A stretch of DNA of 64,000 nucleotides from Bacteroides faecis MAJ27 (lineage in GTDB: Bacteria > Bacteroidota > Bacteroidia > Bacteroidales > Bacteroidaceae), in the NCBI RefSeq assembly GCF_900106755.1, contig NZ_FNNN01000010.1, positions 121,650 to 185,649 on the forward strand, in the 5' to 3' direction. The notes below the pieces were generated by a model. That model saw only the letters and a program-made list of their open reading frames with translations, did no database searches and was not told where the DNA came from. A program made the translations under genes and the position numbers. Position 1 is the stretch's first letter; every line of letters starts with the position of its first letter. Positions 15,999 to 24,008 of this stretch are shown here, piece by piece.

Positions 15999-18900
15999 AT
16001 GATGAAGCAATTCCTTACCCAGTCAGTGACTTTGTTGATATTGTCTTTTCTCAGTCCGGCATTCCTCCATGCGCAGATAGTTACGGACGAGCGGATGTTC
16101 TCTTTTGAAGAGCCGCAGCTGCCTGCCTGTGTGACAGGTGTGCGGTCGCAGTTGAACAGATCCGGTGCACATTATAAAGACGGAAAATATTCGCTGGAAT
16201 GGACCTTTGAACCGAACGGCGTATTGGAACTCAGGAAAGACCTGAAGTTCGAAAAGAAAGACCCGACAGGGAAGGACCTGTATCTTTCCGCTTTCATCGT
16301 ATGGATATACAATGAACAGCCTCAGGATGCTGCTATCGAGTTTGAGTTTCTGAAAGACGGCAGAAAGTGTACCTCTTTTCCTTTCGGCATCAATTTCAAA
16401 GGATGGCGTGCGGCATGGGTCTGCTATGAACGCGATATGCAAGGGACGCCGGAAGAGGGAATGAACGGGCTCCGTATCGTGGCTCCCAATGCAAAAGGGC
16501 GCCTTTTCATCGATCATCTGATCACTGCGACAAAGGTAGATGCCCGCCAGCAGACGGCGGACCTGCAAGTGCCGTTTGTCAATGCCGGCACCACCAATCA
16601 CTGGCTGGTGCTTTACAAACACTCCCTGCTGAAACCGGACATCGAACTGACGCCCGTAAGCGACAGCCAACGGCAGGAAATGCGTCTGCTGGAACGGCGT
16701 TTCCGTGATATGATCTATACCAAAGGGAAGATTACGGAGAAGGAAGTGGAAGCCATCCGTAAGAAATATGATCTCTACCGGATTACCTATAAGGACGGGC
16801 AAGTTACCGGAGTGCCCGTTTTCATGGTGCGTGCGTCCGAAGCCTACGAGCGGATGATTCCGGACTGGGACAAAGATATGCTGACCAAGATGGGAATCGA
16901 GATGCGTGCTTATTTTGATTTGATGAAACGGATTGCGGTAGCTTACCATAACAGTGAGGCGGATTCTCCGACCCGTGAGGAAATGAAGCGGAAATTTATG
17001 GCGATGTATGACCATATCACCGATCAGGGAGTGGCTTACGGCAGTTGCTGGGGCAATATCCACCATTACGGATATAGCGTGCGCGGACTTTATCCGGCTT
17101 ACTTCCTGATGAAAGATGTACTGCGTGACGAAGGAAAGCTGCTTGAAGCGGAACGGACGTTGCGCTGGTATGCTATCACCAATGAGGTATATCCCAAGCC
17201 GGAAGGTAACGGCATCGACATGGACTCCTTCAATACACAAACGACCGGTCGCATTGCGAGCATTCTGATGATGGAAGACACCCCCGAGAAACTGCAATAT
17301 CTGAAATCCTTCTCCCGATGGATTGACTACGGCTGTCGTCCCGCACCGGGGCTTTCCGGTTCCTTCAAAGCAGACGGAGGAGCTTTTCATCACCGCAATA
17401 ACTATCCCGCTTATGCTGTTGGCGGACTGGACGGGGCGACCAATATGATTTATCTTTTCAGCCGGACAAGCCTTGCTGTCTCCGAATTGGCACATCGGAC
17501 GGTAAAGAACGTCCTGCTTGCCATGCGTTTCTATTGTAATAAACTGAATTTCCCCTTATCCATGTCAGGCCGTCATCCCGACGGGAAGGGAAAGCTGGTT
17601 CCTATGCACTATGCCTTGATGGCAGTAGCCGGAACTCCCGATGGAAAGGACGATTTTGATAAAGAGATGGCATCTGCCTACCTGCGCCTCGTGTCTTCCG
17701 ATTCTTCGGTTGCGGAGCAGGAACCGGAGTATATGCCGAAAGTATCGAACGCACAGGAACGCAGGATTGCCGAACGATTGGTCAGAAATGGCTTTCGTGC
17801 AGAACCCGACCCGCAAGGGAACCTGTCGCTGGGCTATGGCTGTGTGTCCGTACAACGGCGCGGAAACTGGTCGGCTGTGGCACGCGGACATTCGCGGTAT
17901 CTTTGGGCAGCCGAACATTATCTGGGACATAATCTCTATGGACGCTATCTGGCACACGGAAGCCTCCAGATTCTGACAGCTCCTCCGGGACAAACAGTGA
18001 CTCCCGCCACCAGCGGATGGCAGCAGGAAGGTTTCGACTGGAACCGTATTCCGGGAGTGACTTCCATCCATCTGCCGCTGGATCTGCTCAAGGCCAACGT
18101 TCTGAATGTAGACACTTTCTCCGGAATGGAAGAGATGCTTTATTCGGATGAAGCATTTGCCGGCGGTTTGTCACAACAGAAGATGAACGGCAACTTCGGA
18201 ATGAAACTGCACGAGCATGATAAGTATAACGGAACGCATCGTGCGCGAAAATCCTTCCATTTCATCGGTGGAATGATTGTTTGTCTGGGATCGGATATCG
18301 AGAACTCCCATACGGAGTATCCTACGGAAACCACCATTTTCCAACTGGCGGTGACAGATCAAGCGGCGCATGACTATTGGAAGAAGGAAGCGGGTGGGGG
18401 AAAAGTCTGGATGGATCATCTGGGTACCGGGTATTATGTGCCGGTTGCTGCAAGATTCGAGAAGAACTTTCCTCAATATTCCCGGATGCAAGATACGGGC
18501 AAAGAAACGAAAGGAGACTGGGTATCATTGATTATCGATCATGGGAAAGCCCCGAAAGCGGGAAGTTACGAATATGCGATTCTGCCGGGAACCGACCGGA
18601 AGACGATGACTGCCTTTGCAAAGAAGCCCGCTTACAGTGTATTGCAGCGAGACCGTAATGCGCATATCATAGAATCGCCCTCTGACGGAATAACTTCCTA
18701 TGTGCTTTTCGAAACTCCCCGGTCAGTGCTTCCCGGTGGATTGTTGCAGCGTACGGATACTTCCTGTCTGGCAATGGTTCGCAAGGAATCTGCTGATAAA
18801 GTTTTATTGACTATAGCTCAACCGGATTTGGCTTTGTATCGGGGGCCGAGTGATGAGGCTTTCGATAAAGACGGAAAACGTATCGAACGCAGTATCTATT

Positions 18901-19076
18901 CCCGTCCGTGGATTGGTAATGAAAGCGGTGAGATTCCTGTGACGGTAACTTTGAAAGGCATGTGGAATGTAGTGGAAACTCCTTTCTGTAAAGTGCTGTC
19001 AAAGGATAAGAAACAAACGGTGCTCCGCTTTCTCTGTAAGGATGGAGCCAGCTATGAGGTAGAACTGGAGAAATAA
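15999..19076 (+). CDS. chondroitin/dermatan sulfate ABC lyase, polysaccharide lyase family 8
   Basis: This secreted or periplasmic lyase cuts chondroitin and dermatan sulfate by beta-elimination to unsaturated disaccharides. It has 1025 residues: a signal peptide to about 24 (FLHAQ), an N-terminal jelly-roll domain, a helical catalytic domain, then beta domains. Residues I can match to the B. thetaiotaomicron chondroitinase ABC described in the literature (numbering recalled from memory, shifted by 11) are all present: H356, H465, Y472, R525 and E639. It is 5 kb from the sulfatase-SusC-HTCS cluster and is probably part of the same regulon. Another ATG at 16002 is equally possible as start. 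Confidence 0.94.
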
Positions 19077-19111
19077 TTTCTTCCTTTCCGGTAAAAGAAC
19101 TTCTGCCTTCT

Positions 19112-19143
19112 CGTTGAGATTTCGGAATTAATACATATCTTTG
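19112..19143 (+). promoter_or_regulatory. promoter upstream of the hairpin leader and coiled-coil gene
   Basis: TATCTTTG at 19136-19143 is a perfect -7 element; a TTGA at about 19113-19116 is at acceptable -33 spacing. Transcription would start near 19150 and run about 355 nt before the ATG at 19504, through all the leader hairpins. Confidence 0.6.
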
Positions 19144-19149
19144 CATACA

Positions 19150-19192
19150 CCTTTCTCCTCCGTCAGCGTGACGTGAATGTAGGGGAAAGGTG
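19150..19192 (+). terminator. hairpin at the start of the leader (possible attenuator)
   Basis: cacctttc and gaaaggtg form an 8-bp stem around a loop of about 27 nt, followed by gttttaatac. It lies immediately after the predicted RNA start, so it could end a short RNA or act as an attenuator. Confidence 0.4.
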
Positions 19193-19226
19193 TTTTAATA
19201 CTTATAGGAATATACGTATTACTTCC

Positions 19227-19378
19227 CTGAGTAGAAAAGTTGGCTACTTAAATTCAAGAGGAAGTGATGCAACAGATATTCCATGCCGATTGTTATATAG
19301 CATTCCTATATATAGGATTGGCATGGATGTCTGTTGTTTATCACTAGTCTTGAAGGGTTAGCCAACGCCTCTACTCAG
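19227..19378. repeat. 152-bp long hairpin
   Basis: One continuous imperfect inverted repeat. Matched blocks from outside in: ctgagtaga / tctactcag; gttggcta / tagccaac; ttcaaga / tcttgaa; gtgat / atcac; aacaga / tctgtt; ccatgcc / ggcatgg; and a tip of tatatag / ctatata closing a 5-nt loop at 19301-19305. It would fold as a single long stem with small internal loops. It lies in the leader of the coiled-coil gene. No open frame or target-site duplication is visible. Confidence 0.85.
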
Positions 19379-19389
19379 ATAGTGAGATG

Positions 19390-19469
19390 ACAACAGCGTC
19401 CATGCCTTTCTCTTTTTTACCCCAAACCCCACATCTTTTTTTAGGGAGAGTGCATGGACGCCTAGTTGT
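19390..19469. repeat. second leader palindrome
   Basis: Arms gcgtccatgc (19396-19405) and gcatggacgc (19452-19461) pair perfectly over 10 bp, with further pairing of acaa / ttgt outside and ctctc-type sequence inside. Its arms carry the same caacag...tccatgcc motif as the 152-bp hairpin, so the motif occurs four times in alternating orientation between 19270 and 19468. Confidence 0.75.
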
Positions 19470-19503
19470 TTTTCTGAAAGACAACCAAAACAACGAAAGC
19501 GAT

Positions 19504-20220
19504 ATGGACTTAGAAGAGGTGATGGCACAAAAGAAAAAGAATCTTGAAATGCTTATCCGAAACAAGGATGAAGCTATCCGGAAAGAGATGCTCCAATACG
19601 AGGAAGCGGAACTTTACATTCGTTTGCAGAGCGAATGTTTCAACCTGTATCCGGTAGTGATAAAGGCGATGGCATTGTTGATTGCTGATGATAGAAGGCG
19701 TGCCATCTTCTGCTCCATCGTAAAAGGGCACCGGCTGGAAAAACTGGCTGCCGCCCATAATATGACACCGGAAGAAGCTGTGCGTGAGTTCCGTTCTGTG
19801 GTATGTGATCTGAATAGTCGGATAAAACACGGGGCATTCACTGCCAAAGAATCCGTCAATCTTCAGTTGATGCTGGAACGTAATTCGCTAAAAGAGAGGT
19901 TGCGAAGCTATGACCTATTGTTGCAACAGTTGCAGCAGGAAAACAAGGAATTGCGTGAGCAGCTCGATACGCTTCAAAATGAAGTGAGAGCAGAAAGCGA
20001 GGCGGTAATGACGCTCGAGAAGGAATGGGCTATAAGAGAGGAAATAAAGAAAGAACTACAGGAGAAAATGTGGATGGAGCTGAAAAGACTGATGGAGGAA
20101 TCCAAGGCAATAACAACAATGAAGTCTACAGATCGGGTATCTTTCTTTGTAAGATCTCTCCGGTGGTTGAAAAGGAAACTCAGGTTAGGCTTAGCTAGGA
20201 CTCAGCCTCCTGTGAATTAA
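19504..20220 (+). CDS. coiled-coil protein with possible sigma-region-4-like helix-turn-helix
   Basis: I do not recognise this protein. From the ATG at 19504 it has 238 residues; the frame is open to 19387, but that part runs through a palindrome and reads as a shadow. Residues 65-100 (GHRLEKLAAAHNMTPEEAVREF) look like a helix-turn-helix similar to sigma-factor region 4. Residues about 115-205 are a strong coiled coil (LLQQLQQENKELREQLDTL), and the tail is basic (RSLRWLKRKLRLG). No signal peptide. I infer a dimeric DNA-binding or scaffolding protein. It is flanked by an unusual hairpin leader and a 22-bp repeat array, which may be its binding sites. Confidence 0.65.
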   Translation: MDLEEVMAQKKKNLEMLIRNKDEAIRKEMLQYEEAELYIRLQSECFNLYPVVIKAMALLIADDRRRAIFCSIVKGHRLEKLAAAHNMTPEEAVREFRSVVCDLNSRIKHGAFTAKESVNLQLMLERNSLKERLRSYDLLLQQLQQENKELREQLDTLQNEVRAESEAVMTLEKEWAIREEIKKELQEKMWMELKRLMEESKAITTMKSTDRVSFFVRSLRWLKRKLRLGLARTQPPVN

Positions 20221-20285
20221 ACATGAGTTTTGCTCCCATGCTCTCATTTTCTCCCTGTATCGCTTTATCCATCGTGGTTACAGAT

Positions 20286-20322
20286 ATGGTAGCAAGTGTG
20301 GTGGCAAGTATGAGGGCAAGTG
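20286..20322. repeat. short imperfect tandem repeat, three units
   Basis: Three units of about 12-13 bp sharing the core ggcaagtg or agcaagtg (ggtagcaagtg, ggtggcaagta, agggcaagtgg). It lies just 3' of the coiled-coil gene and before the 22-bp array. No coding use is apparent. Confidence 0.55.
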
Positions 20323-20365
20323 GTTGCTCTCACTCCGCTATATCGTATTATATATTGTTTTTCTA

Positions 20366-20673
20366 ATGTTATTAATTGATTTATAGGATGTTAATGTCTG
20401 ATGTGTCAGCTGTTAACAGTTGACACGTCAGTTATTAATAATTGAGAAATCAGGTGTTAATAGCTGAGAGGTCATCCATTATTGACTGATAAATGAGGTA
20501 ATGCTTTTCGAACGAACAGGTCAATTGCAACAATTGATGTGGTCAAGTCAATCCAATCGGGTGGTCAAGTCAGCCTAATCGAGTACTTCTCCGATTGGTT
20601 TCATGGGACGAAACTTTTAGTTTCATGCCTTGAAACCTTTAGTTTCAAGCAATGAAACTAAAAGTTTTAAACG
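20366..20673. repeat. 22-bp-register repeat array, 14 units in three motif families
   Basis: Every unit is 22 bp and starts at 20366 plus a multiple of 22. Family A (six units, 20366-20497) keeps tta at columns 4-6, tga at 12-14, t at 19 and a at 21. One weak unit follows. Family B (three units, 20520-20585) begins gtcaa and shares aat near column 14-16. Family C (four units, 20586-20673) carries gaaacttttagtttc-like palindromes; its units 2 and 4 together form a 26-bp inverted repeat (20611-20636 with 20642-20667). The spacing equals about two helical turns. Not CRISPR-like, as there are no spacers. Confidence 0.8.
20398..20431. repeat. 34-bp palindrome inside the array
   Basis: Two 17-bp arms match at 15 of 17 positions around a central gttaac; it spans the join of two family-A units. 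It could be a binding site for a symmetric protein. Confidence 0.6.
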
Positions 20674-20730
20674 TCTGAGGGTAGTCCGAAAACCTGGTTT
20701 GAACCCCATACTGTACGGAAAAGAATATAT

Positions 20731-20815
20731 TTAGGCACGGATTACACGGATTAACACGGTTTTAGTGCTATGATTACGTAAAACAACCGTGTTAATCCGT
20801 GTAATCCGTGCCTAA
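20731..20815. repeat. dispersed long palindrome, copy 2
   Basis: Perfect 31-bp arms at 20731-20761 and 20785-20815 enclose a 23-nt loop. Its loop is in the opposite orientation to copy 1 at 48-129. Relative to copy 1 two stem pairs are changed on both arms, so pairing is kept. Confidence 0.9.
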
Positions 20816-20915
20816 TCCTCAATTTATAATTTAGTTCATTTCCGTACAGAAAGAAACAAACTGATAACTGGGTTTTCGGATTGATTCAAAGAAAGGGGTA
20901 TATTACAATTATAAA

Positions 20916-20954
20916 GAAGGTGTGTCAATACTAACTGGACTCTGACACACCCTC
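20916..20954 (-). terminator. terminator-like hairpin after the porin gene
   Basis: ggtgtgtca / tgacacacc is a 9-bp stem about 50 bp beyond the porin stop. The same gtgtgtca motif forms the outer arms of the palindrome at 241-395, so it may be a recurring Bacteroides hairpin. Together with the repeat array it fills the 780-bp stretch without genes between 20221 and 21004. Confidence 0.55.
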
Positions 20955-21004
20955 GACAATATGGGAATTGAATATATAGTTTCAGTTGAATGATTTACTG
21001 TAAC

Positions 21005-22267
21005 TTAGAACATGAACATAGCGACTGCTACGATACGGTTATTGCTAACAGAATGAGTATCTATGATCTTGCCCTCCGATTTGTCCAGCTTTCCGTACCA
21101 TGCCGAACTTAATGTATATTCAACTCCGAACTTCCAGTGAGGAACATTGTAGGTCAGTTCAGCTCCGGCAGTGATCAGTTTGTCAAGGTTGGTTCCTGTT
21201 CCATAGAGTTGGTCGGAGACTAATTCGTCGCTTGTACCTAAGTTTTTGGCGTATCCTACAAAGATTCCCGGTTTCCATTTCTGTCCGTAAACTACATTCA
21301 GCCAGGAGCTGGAGAAGCGTATCGGAGTGTATTCCTGCTCTTTTGTCTTGTTGTCTATGTGCTTGATTCCGAATCCTCCCAAGCCGGATGCTTGCGTCAG
21401 GTTGGAACCTAGTACGCTTTTGGCTCCGATAAACCAATTCTTATTCGTGTATTTTACATGAGCCTCATAAGACAAGGTGGTGATACGTTCGTCTACTTTG
21501 CAGATACGTGTGGTAAGTATGGTACTATTGGTGCCCGGATCATACGTAGGATCTTCCCACGAGGATTGTGTACGTGGCTTCAATGAAATCATTTCAATGC
21601 CGACACCAGCCAGTAAGCCTCCATTTTTATAATCAGCTCCGATATAAATCTCTGGAATATTGCTCTTCTTTATATATTCCTGACTTTTTCCGGCAGGTCC
21701 CTGCGACAGATATTGAGACTGCCATACCAATGCTCCGGTTAACTGGAACTTCTTATCTGTGAAGCGATAACGAATCTGCGGTGCACGGCTGAATGGCTGG
21801 AACGGTGCTCCTACGGAAAGATTAAGTATCTGAGGAGAAACATCGCCGAACAACGGATGCCACGTCTGACCTACCAGTACAGCCGACTTTCCCCAGTCCA
21901 GATTAAAGTAAGCATGACGGAGGCGTATGGTAGAATAGGAGGTTCCCGAACCACGGAAATCCACTTCCACTTTGGCGGAAGTCTTGGCTGTTCCCAGCTT
22001 CGGTCCTGCCACGTCCAGCCCCAGACGGGAGTATAATGTATAGAAGTTGCTGTTCGATGTAGCGTTCAGGTCTTCGCCATTGCCGTCGAGCATTTCATCT
22101 TTGGGGTACATGTAGAACAACCCGTCTACCGTTTCCTCGTTGGCACGGCTGTTATAGTAGAAGTCCGTACGAATCTGTCCGTAGAATTTGAATTTAAAAT
22201 CCTTCAATTGTGCGAAACTGCTTGATAGTGTAATCAAGCTGAGAGATAATAGAATGTATTTTTTCAT
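21005..22267 (-). CDS. DcaP-like outer-membrane porin
   Basis: About 420 residues with a signal peptide (MKKYILLSLSLITLSSSFAQ), then a beta-barrel-like sequence of alternating aromatic residues: KFYGQIRTDFYYNSR at the start, LRHAYFNLDWGKSAVLVGQTWHPLFGD in the middle, and a C-terminal Phe (VAVAMFMF). It fits porins of the DcaP-like group that pass small anionic molecules across the outer membrane. I chose the ATG at 22267 because a -7 element lies at 22292-22299, overlapping the longer open frame (to 22294). It stands alone between the repeat region and the KilA-N remnant. Confidence 0.85.
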   Translation of the reverse strand: MKKYILLSLSLITLSSSFAQLKDFKFKFYGQIRTDFYYNSRANEETVDGLFYMYPKDEMLDGNGEDLNATSNSNFYTLYSRLGLDVAGPKLGTAKTSAKVEVDFRGSGTSYSTIRLRHAYFNLDWGKSAVLVGQTWHPLFGDVSPQILNLSVGAPFQPFSRAPQIRYRFTDKKFQLTGALVWQSQYLSQGPAGKSQEYIKKSNIPEIYIGADYKNGGLLAGVGIEMISLKPRTQSSWEDPTYDPGTNSTILTTRICKVDERITTLSYEAHVKYTNKNWFIGAKSVLGSNLTQASGLGGFGIKHIDNKTKEQEYTPIRFSSSWLNVVYGQKWKPGIFVGYAKNLGTSDELVSDQLYGTGTNLDKLITAGAELTYNVPHWKFGVEYTLSSAWYGKLDKSEGKIIDTHSVSNNRIVAVAMFMF

Positions 22268-22291
22268 AATGTGCTTGTTAATAAACGGGCG

Positions 22292-22299
22292 CAAAATTA
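22292..22299 (-). promoter_or_regulatory. -7 promoter element (TAATTTTG) of the porin gene
   Basis: Matches TAnnTTTG on the minus strand, 25 nt before the ATG at 22267. Confidence 0.55.
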
Positions 22300-22370
22300 T
22301 ATAAAAACGATGGAATAAACGAATAAAAAAGAGAGGAATGGCACTAAATGATTTGGACTGAAAGTCAATT

Positions 22371-22794
22371 CTACTTTAACAATTTTCTCTTCCCATCATC
22401 CTCCAATATACGCATTTGCTGAATAGCTATTTGGTTTAACTTTATGAGTCGCTCACCTTGTGGAATACCTTGGTCAATAAACACGGCATTTAAGTTCTCC
22501 ATGTTAGAAAGACAAATCAGTTCATTGATAGAGGCATAGTCACGAATGTTGCCTTTCAGTTCGGGGTTCTGTTCATGCCATATTTTTAATTGTACCGAAT
22601 TCGGTACAATTAAAACTTGGATTGTACAACATTTCCCATTCCCCGATATACTCAAGGGTACTTTTCAAACTAAGCCATCGAAAAATGATATGCTCTTGCA
22701 TCTGACTGCGAGCCATATCAGTTAGTGAAATATAATCGTTGTCGTTATATGCAACGACCGTAATCTCCGTATTCTGCACTTTAATCTTCGCCAT
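22371..22794 (-). pseudogene. KilA-N domain protein, internally deleted and frameshifted
   Basis: Reading from the ATG at 22794, the first 70 or so residues are a KilA-N-type start (DYISLTDMARS, IIFRWLSLKSTLEYIGEWE, LYNPSFNCTEF) and then stop. A second, overlapping frame continues with a C-terminal tail (WHEQNPELKGNIRDYASINE, QQMRILEDDGKRKLLK) typical of the end of these proteins. Full-length relatives are about 260-290 residues, so about half is missing as well as the frame being broken. The switch point is a 32-bp perfect palindrome. KilA-N proteins are phage- or mobile-element-linked and DNA-binding. This is most likely a dead remnant. Confidence 0.8.
22584..22615. repeat. 32-bp perfect palindrome at the pseudogene deletion junction
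   Basis: tttaattgtaccgaa followed directly by its complement, with one more matching base on each side. It sits exactly where the KilA-N reading frame is lost. It may have helped the deletion or be a site of its own. Confidence 0.85.
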
Positions 22795-22917
22795 ATTTGT
22801 ATCATTTGGTTTCAAGTTTTCAAAGGTACAGTGAAATATTGAAGAATAGATGCTTTATTCAGAATACTTTCCATTAATGAGAACGGTTAGCAAATCATTA
22901 ACTCAAAATCGGTCAGC

Positions 22918-23862
22918 CTATCGTTGATTAAAAAAGGCTTCGGTAGCCTGATAATATTTGCTGATGCCTGTGCTTTTGTGGATTGCTTTTAATATCTTCC
23001 TGTCGACTAGGGGTTCCATATATTCCCAAAAGGCTTTCATTTTGTTCAGCAACTGTCCGTTTCCTCCTGTCAATAGTATGTCGTAATCGTCGAACACGTC
23101 TCTGTGCATGGATTTCAGTCTTTTCCTTATTTCATCGGGCGCGAGCGTACGGTTTTCTTTGTATTCCAAAGCTAAGGCCGGATTTGCCAGCAGTCCCCGT
23201 CCTATCATGATTCCCGCCAGTGAAGGGAATTGCTTGCTGATGCGTTGGATGTCTTTCACAAGATGAATATCACCATTGTAGACAAGCGGAAGCCGGCAGA
23301 CCTCCCGGAAAGCTGAGAAGCCTTCCAAGTCTACTTCTCCTTTGTATCCTTGTTTGCCCAGACGGGGATGCATGGTGATTTGGCGCAAAGGCAGGTCGTT
23401 CAATATAGGAGCCAGAGCCAGGCATTCGTCCGGCTGTTCCCATCCCAGTCTCATTTTGACGGAGAAGCTGATTTGCGGATATCGGGTGACAATGCTGAGC
23501 AATGCTTTCACCTCTTCGGGATAAGGAAGGATGCCGGAGCCATTGTGGCGTCTCGCCAGAAGAGGGAACGGACAGCCTAAGTTTATGTCTGCTTCCCGGT
23601 ATCCTTTCTCGATGAAAAGGGATAAAATCACTTCTGCTTTCTCTGCCGATGAGGCTATCAGCTGAGGTATCAGGTGGGGGACCTTATTCTCCTCAGGTTC
23701 GATTCCCCGGACATCTCTGCGACGGGGATCTCCTCTTTCCAGTCGTACGAACGGAGTATAATAAGTGTCTACGCCGCCGAAATACTTAGCGTGTGCGTTG
23801 CGGTAAAATGCTTCGGTGTAACCTTGCAGCGGAGCAAAATGAATAGGTAATGTATCTTGCAT
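22918..23862 (-). CDS. tRNA-dihydrouridine synthase family protein
   Basis: A flavin enzyme that reduces uridine to dihydrouridine in tRNA loops. It has the start PIHFAPLQGYTEAFYRNAHA, the active-site Cys in DINLGCPFPLLARRHNGSG, the SVKMRLGW segment, and the FMN-phosphate region NGDIH...GIMIGRGLLANPAL. Length from the ATG at 23862 is 314 residues, normal for the family. The frame opens up to 23913, but the -7 element at 23879-23886 rules out the earlier start. Confidence 0.93.
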   Translation of the reverse strand: MQDTLPIHFAPLQGYTEAFYRNAHAKYFGGVDTYYTPFVRLERGDPRRRDVRGIEPEENKVPHLIPQLIASSAEKAEVILSLFIEKGYREADINLGCPFPLLARRHNGSGILPYPEEVKALLSIVTRYPQISFSVKMRLGWEQPDECLALAPILNDLPLRQITMHPRLGKQGYKGEVDLEGFSAFREVCRLPLVYNGDIHLVKDIQRISKQFPSLAGIMIGRGLLANPALALEYKENRTLAPDEIRKRLKSMHRDVFDDYDILLTGGNGQLLNKMKAFWEYMEPLVDRKILKAIHKSTGISKYYQATEAFFNQR

Positions 23863-23878
23863 ATCTTTTATTTTGCTG

Positions 23879-23886
23879 CAAAGATA
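23879..23886 (-). promoter_or_regulatory. -7 promoter element (TATCTTTG) of the dihydrouridine synthase gene
   Basis: A perfect TAnnTTTG match; it implies a very short leader of about 10 nt. Confidence 0.6.
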
Positions 23887-23895
23887 CAGAAAAGT

Positions 23896-23927
23896 AAAAG
23901 AGAGGAACCTCACGGCCCCTCTCTTTT
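23896..23927 (-). terminator. terminator of the chondroitin-locus SusC operon
   Basis: aaaagagagg / cctctctttt, a 10-bp stem, is followed on the minus strand by tttact. It lies about 80 bp beyond the last gene of the operon that starts at the SusC gene. Confidence 0.8.
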
Positions 23928-24008
23928 GGGTGTTAAATTGATTAAAGTCTGATTTTCATATACGTTTTTAACGAAAGGTTAGAAAAATCGTGTGTGTGGG
24001 GATGCTTT

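Noticed and set aside
16023..17495. 490-residue open frame opposite the PL8 lyase
   Set aside because: The plus-strand frame has a signal peptide and all catalytic residues; the minus frame is a long antisense shadow in GC-richer DNA.
19227..19378. Invertible promoter (phase-variation) segment
   Set aside because: The arms form one nearly continuous stem with a 5-nt loop, leaving no segment of useful size between them to invert; no site-specific recombinase gene is nearby.
19387..19503. Earlier start for the coiled-coil gene
   Set aside because: These 39 codons run through a palindrome, and their residues (many Pro, Leu, Phe, His) do not fit the helical protein that follows. Not fully excluded.
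20513..20660. Short open frame through repeat families B and C on the plus strand
   Set aside because: It has no usable start or upstream signal, its frame is fixed by chance across 22-bp units, and it ends inside a palindrome.
20366..20673. CRISPR array
   Set aside because: Units are contiguous, of 22 bp, diverged, and without unique spacers; no cas genes are present.
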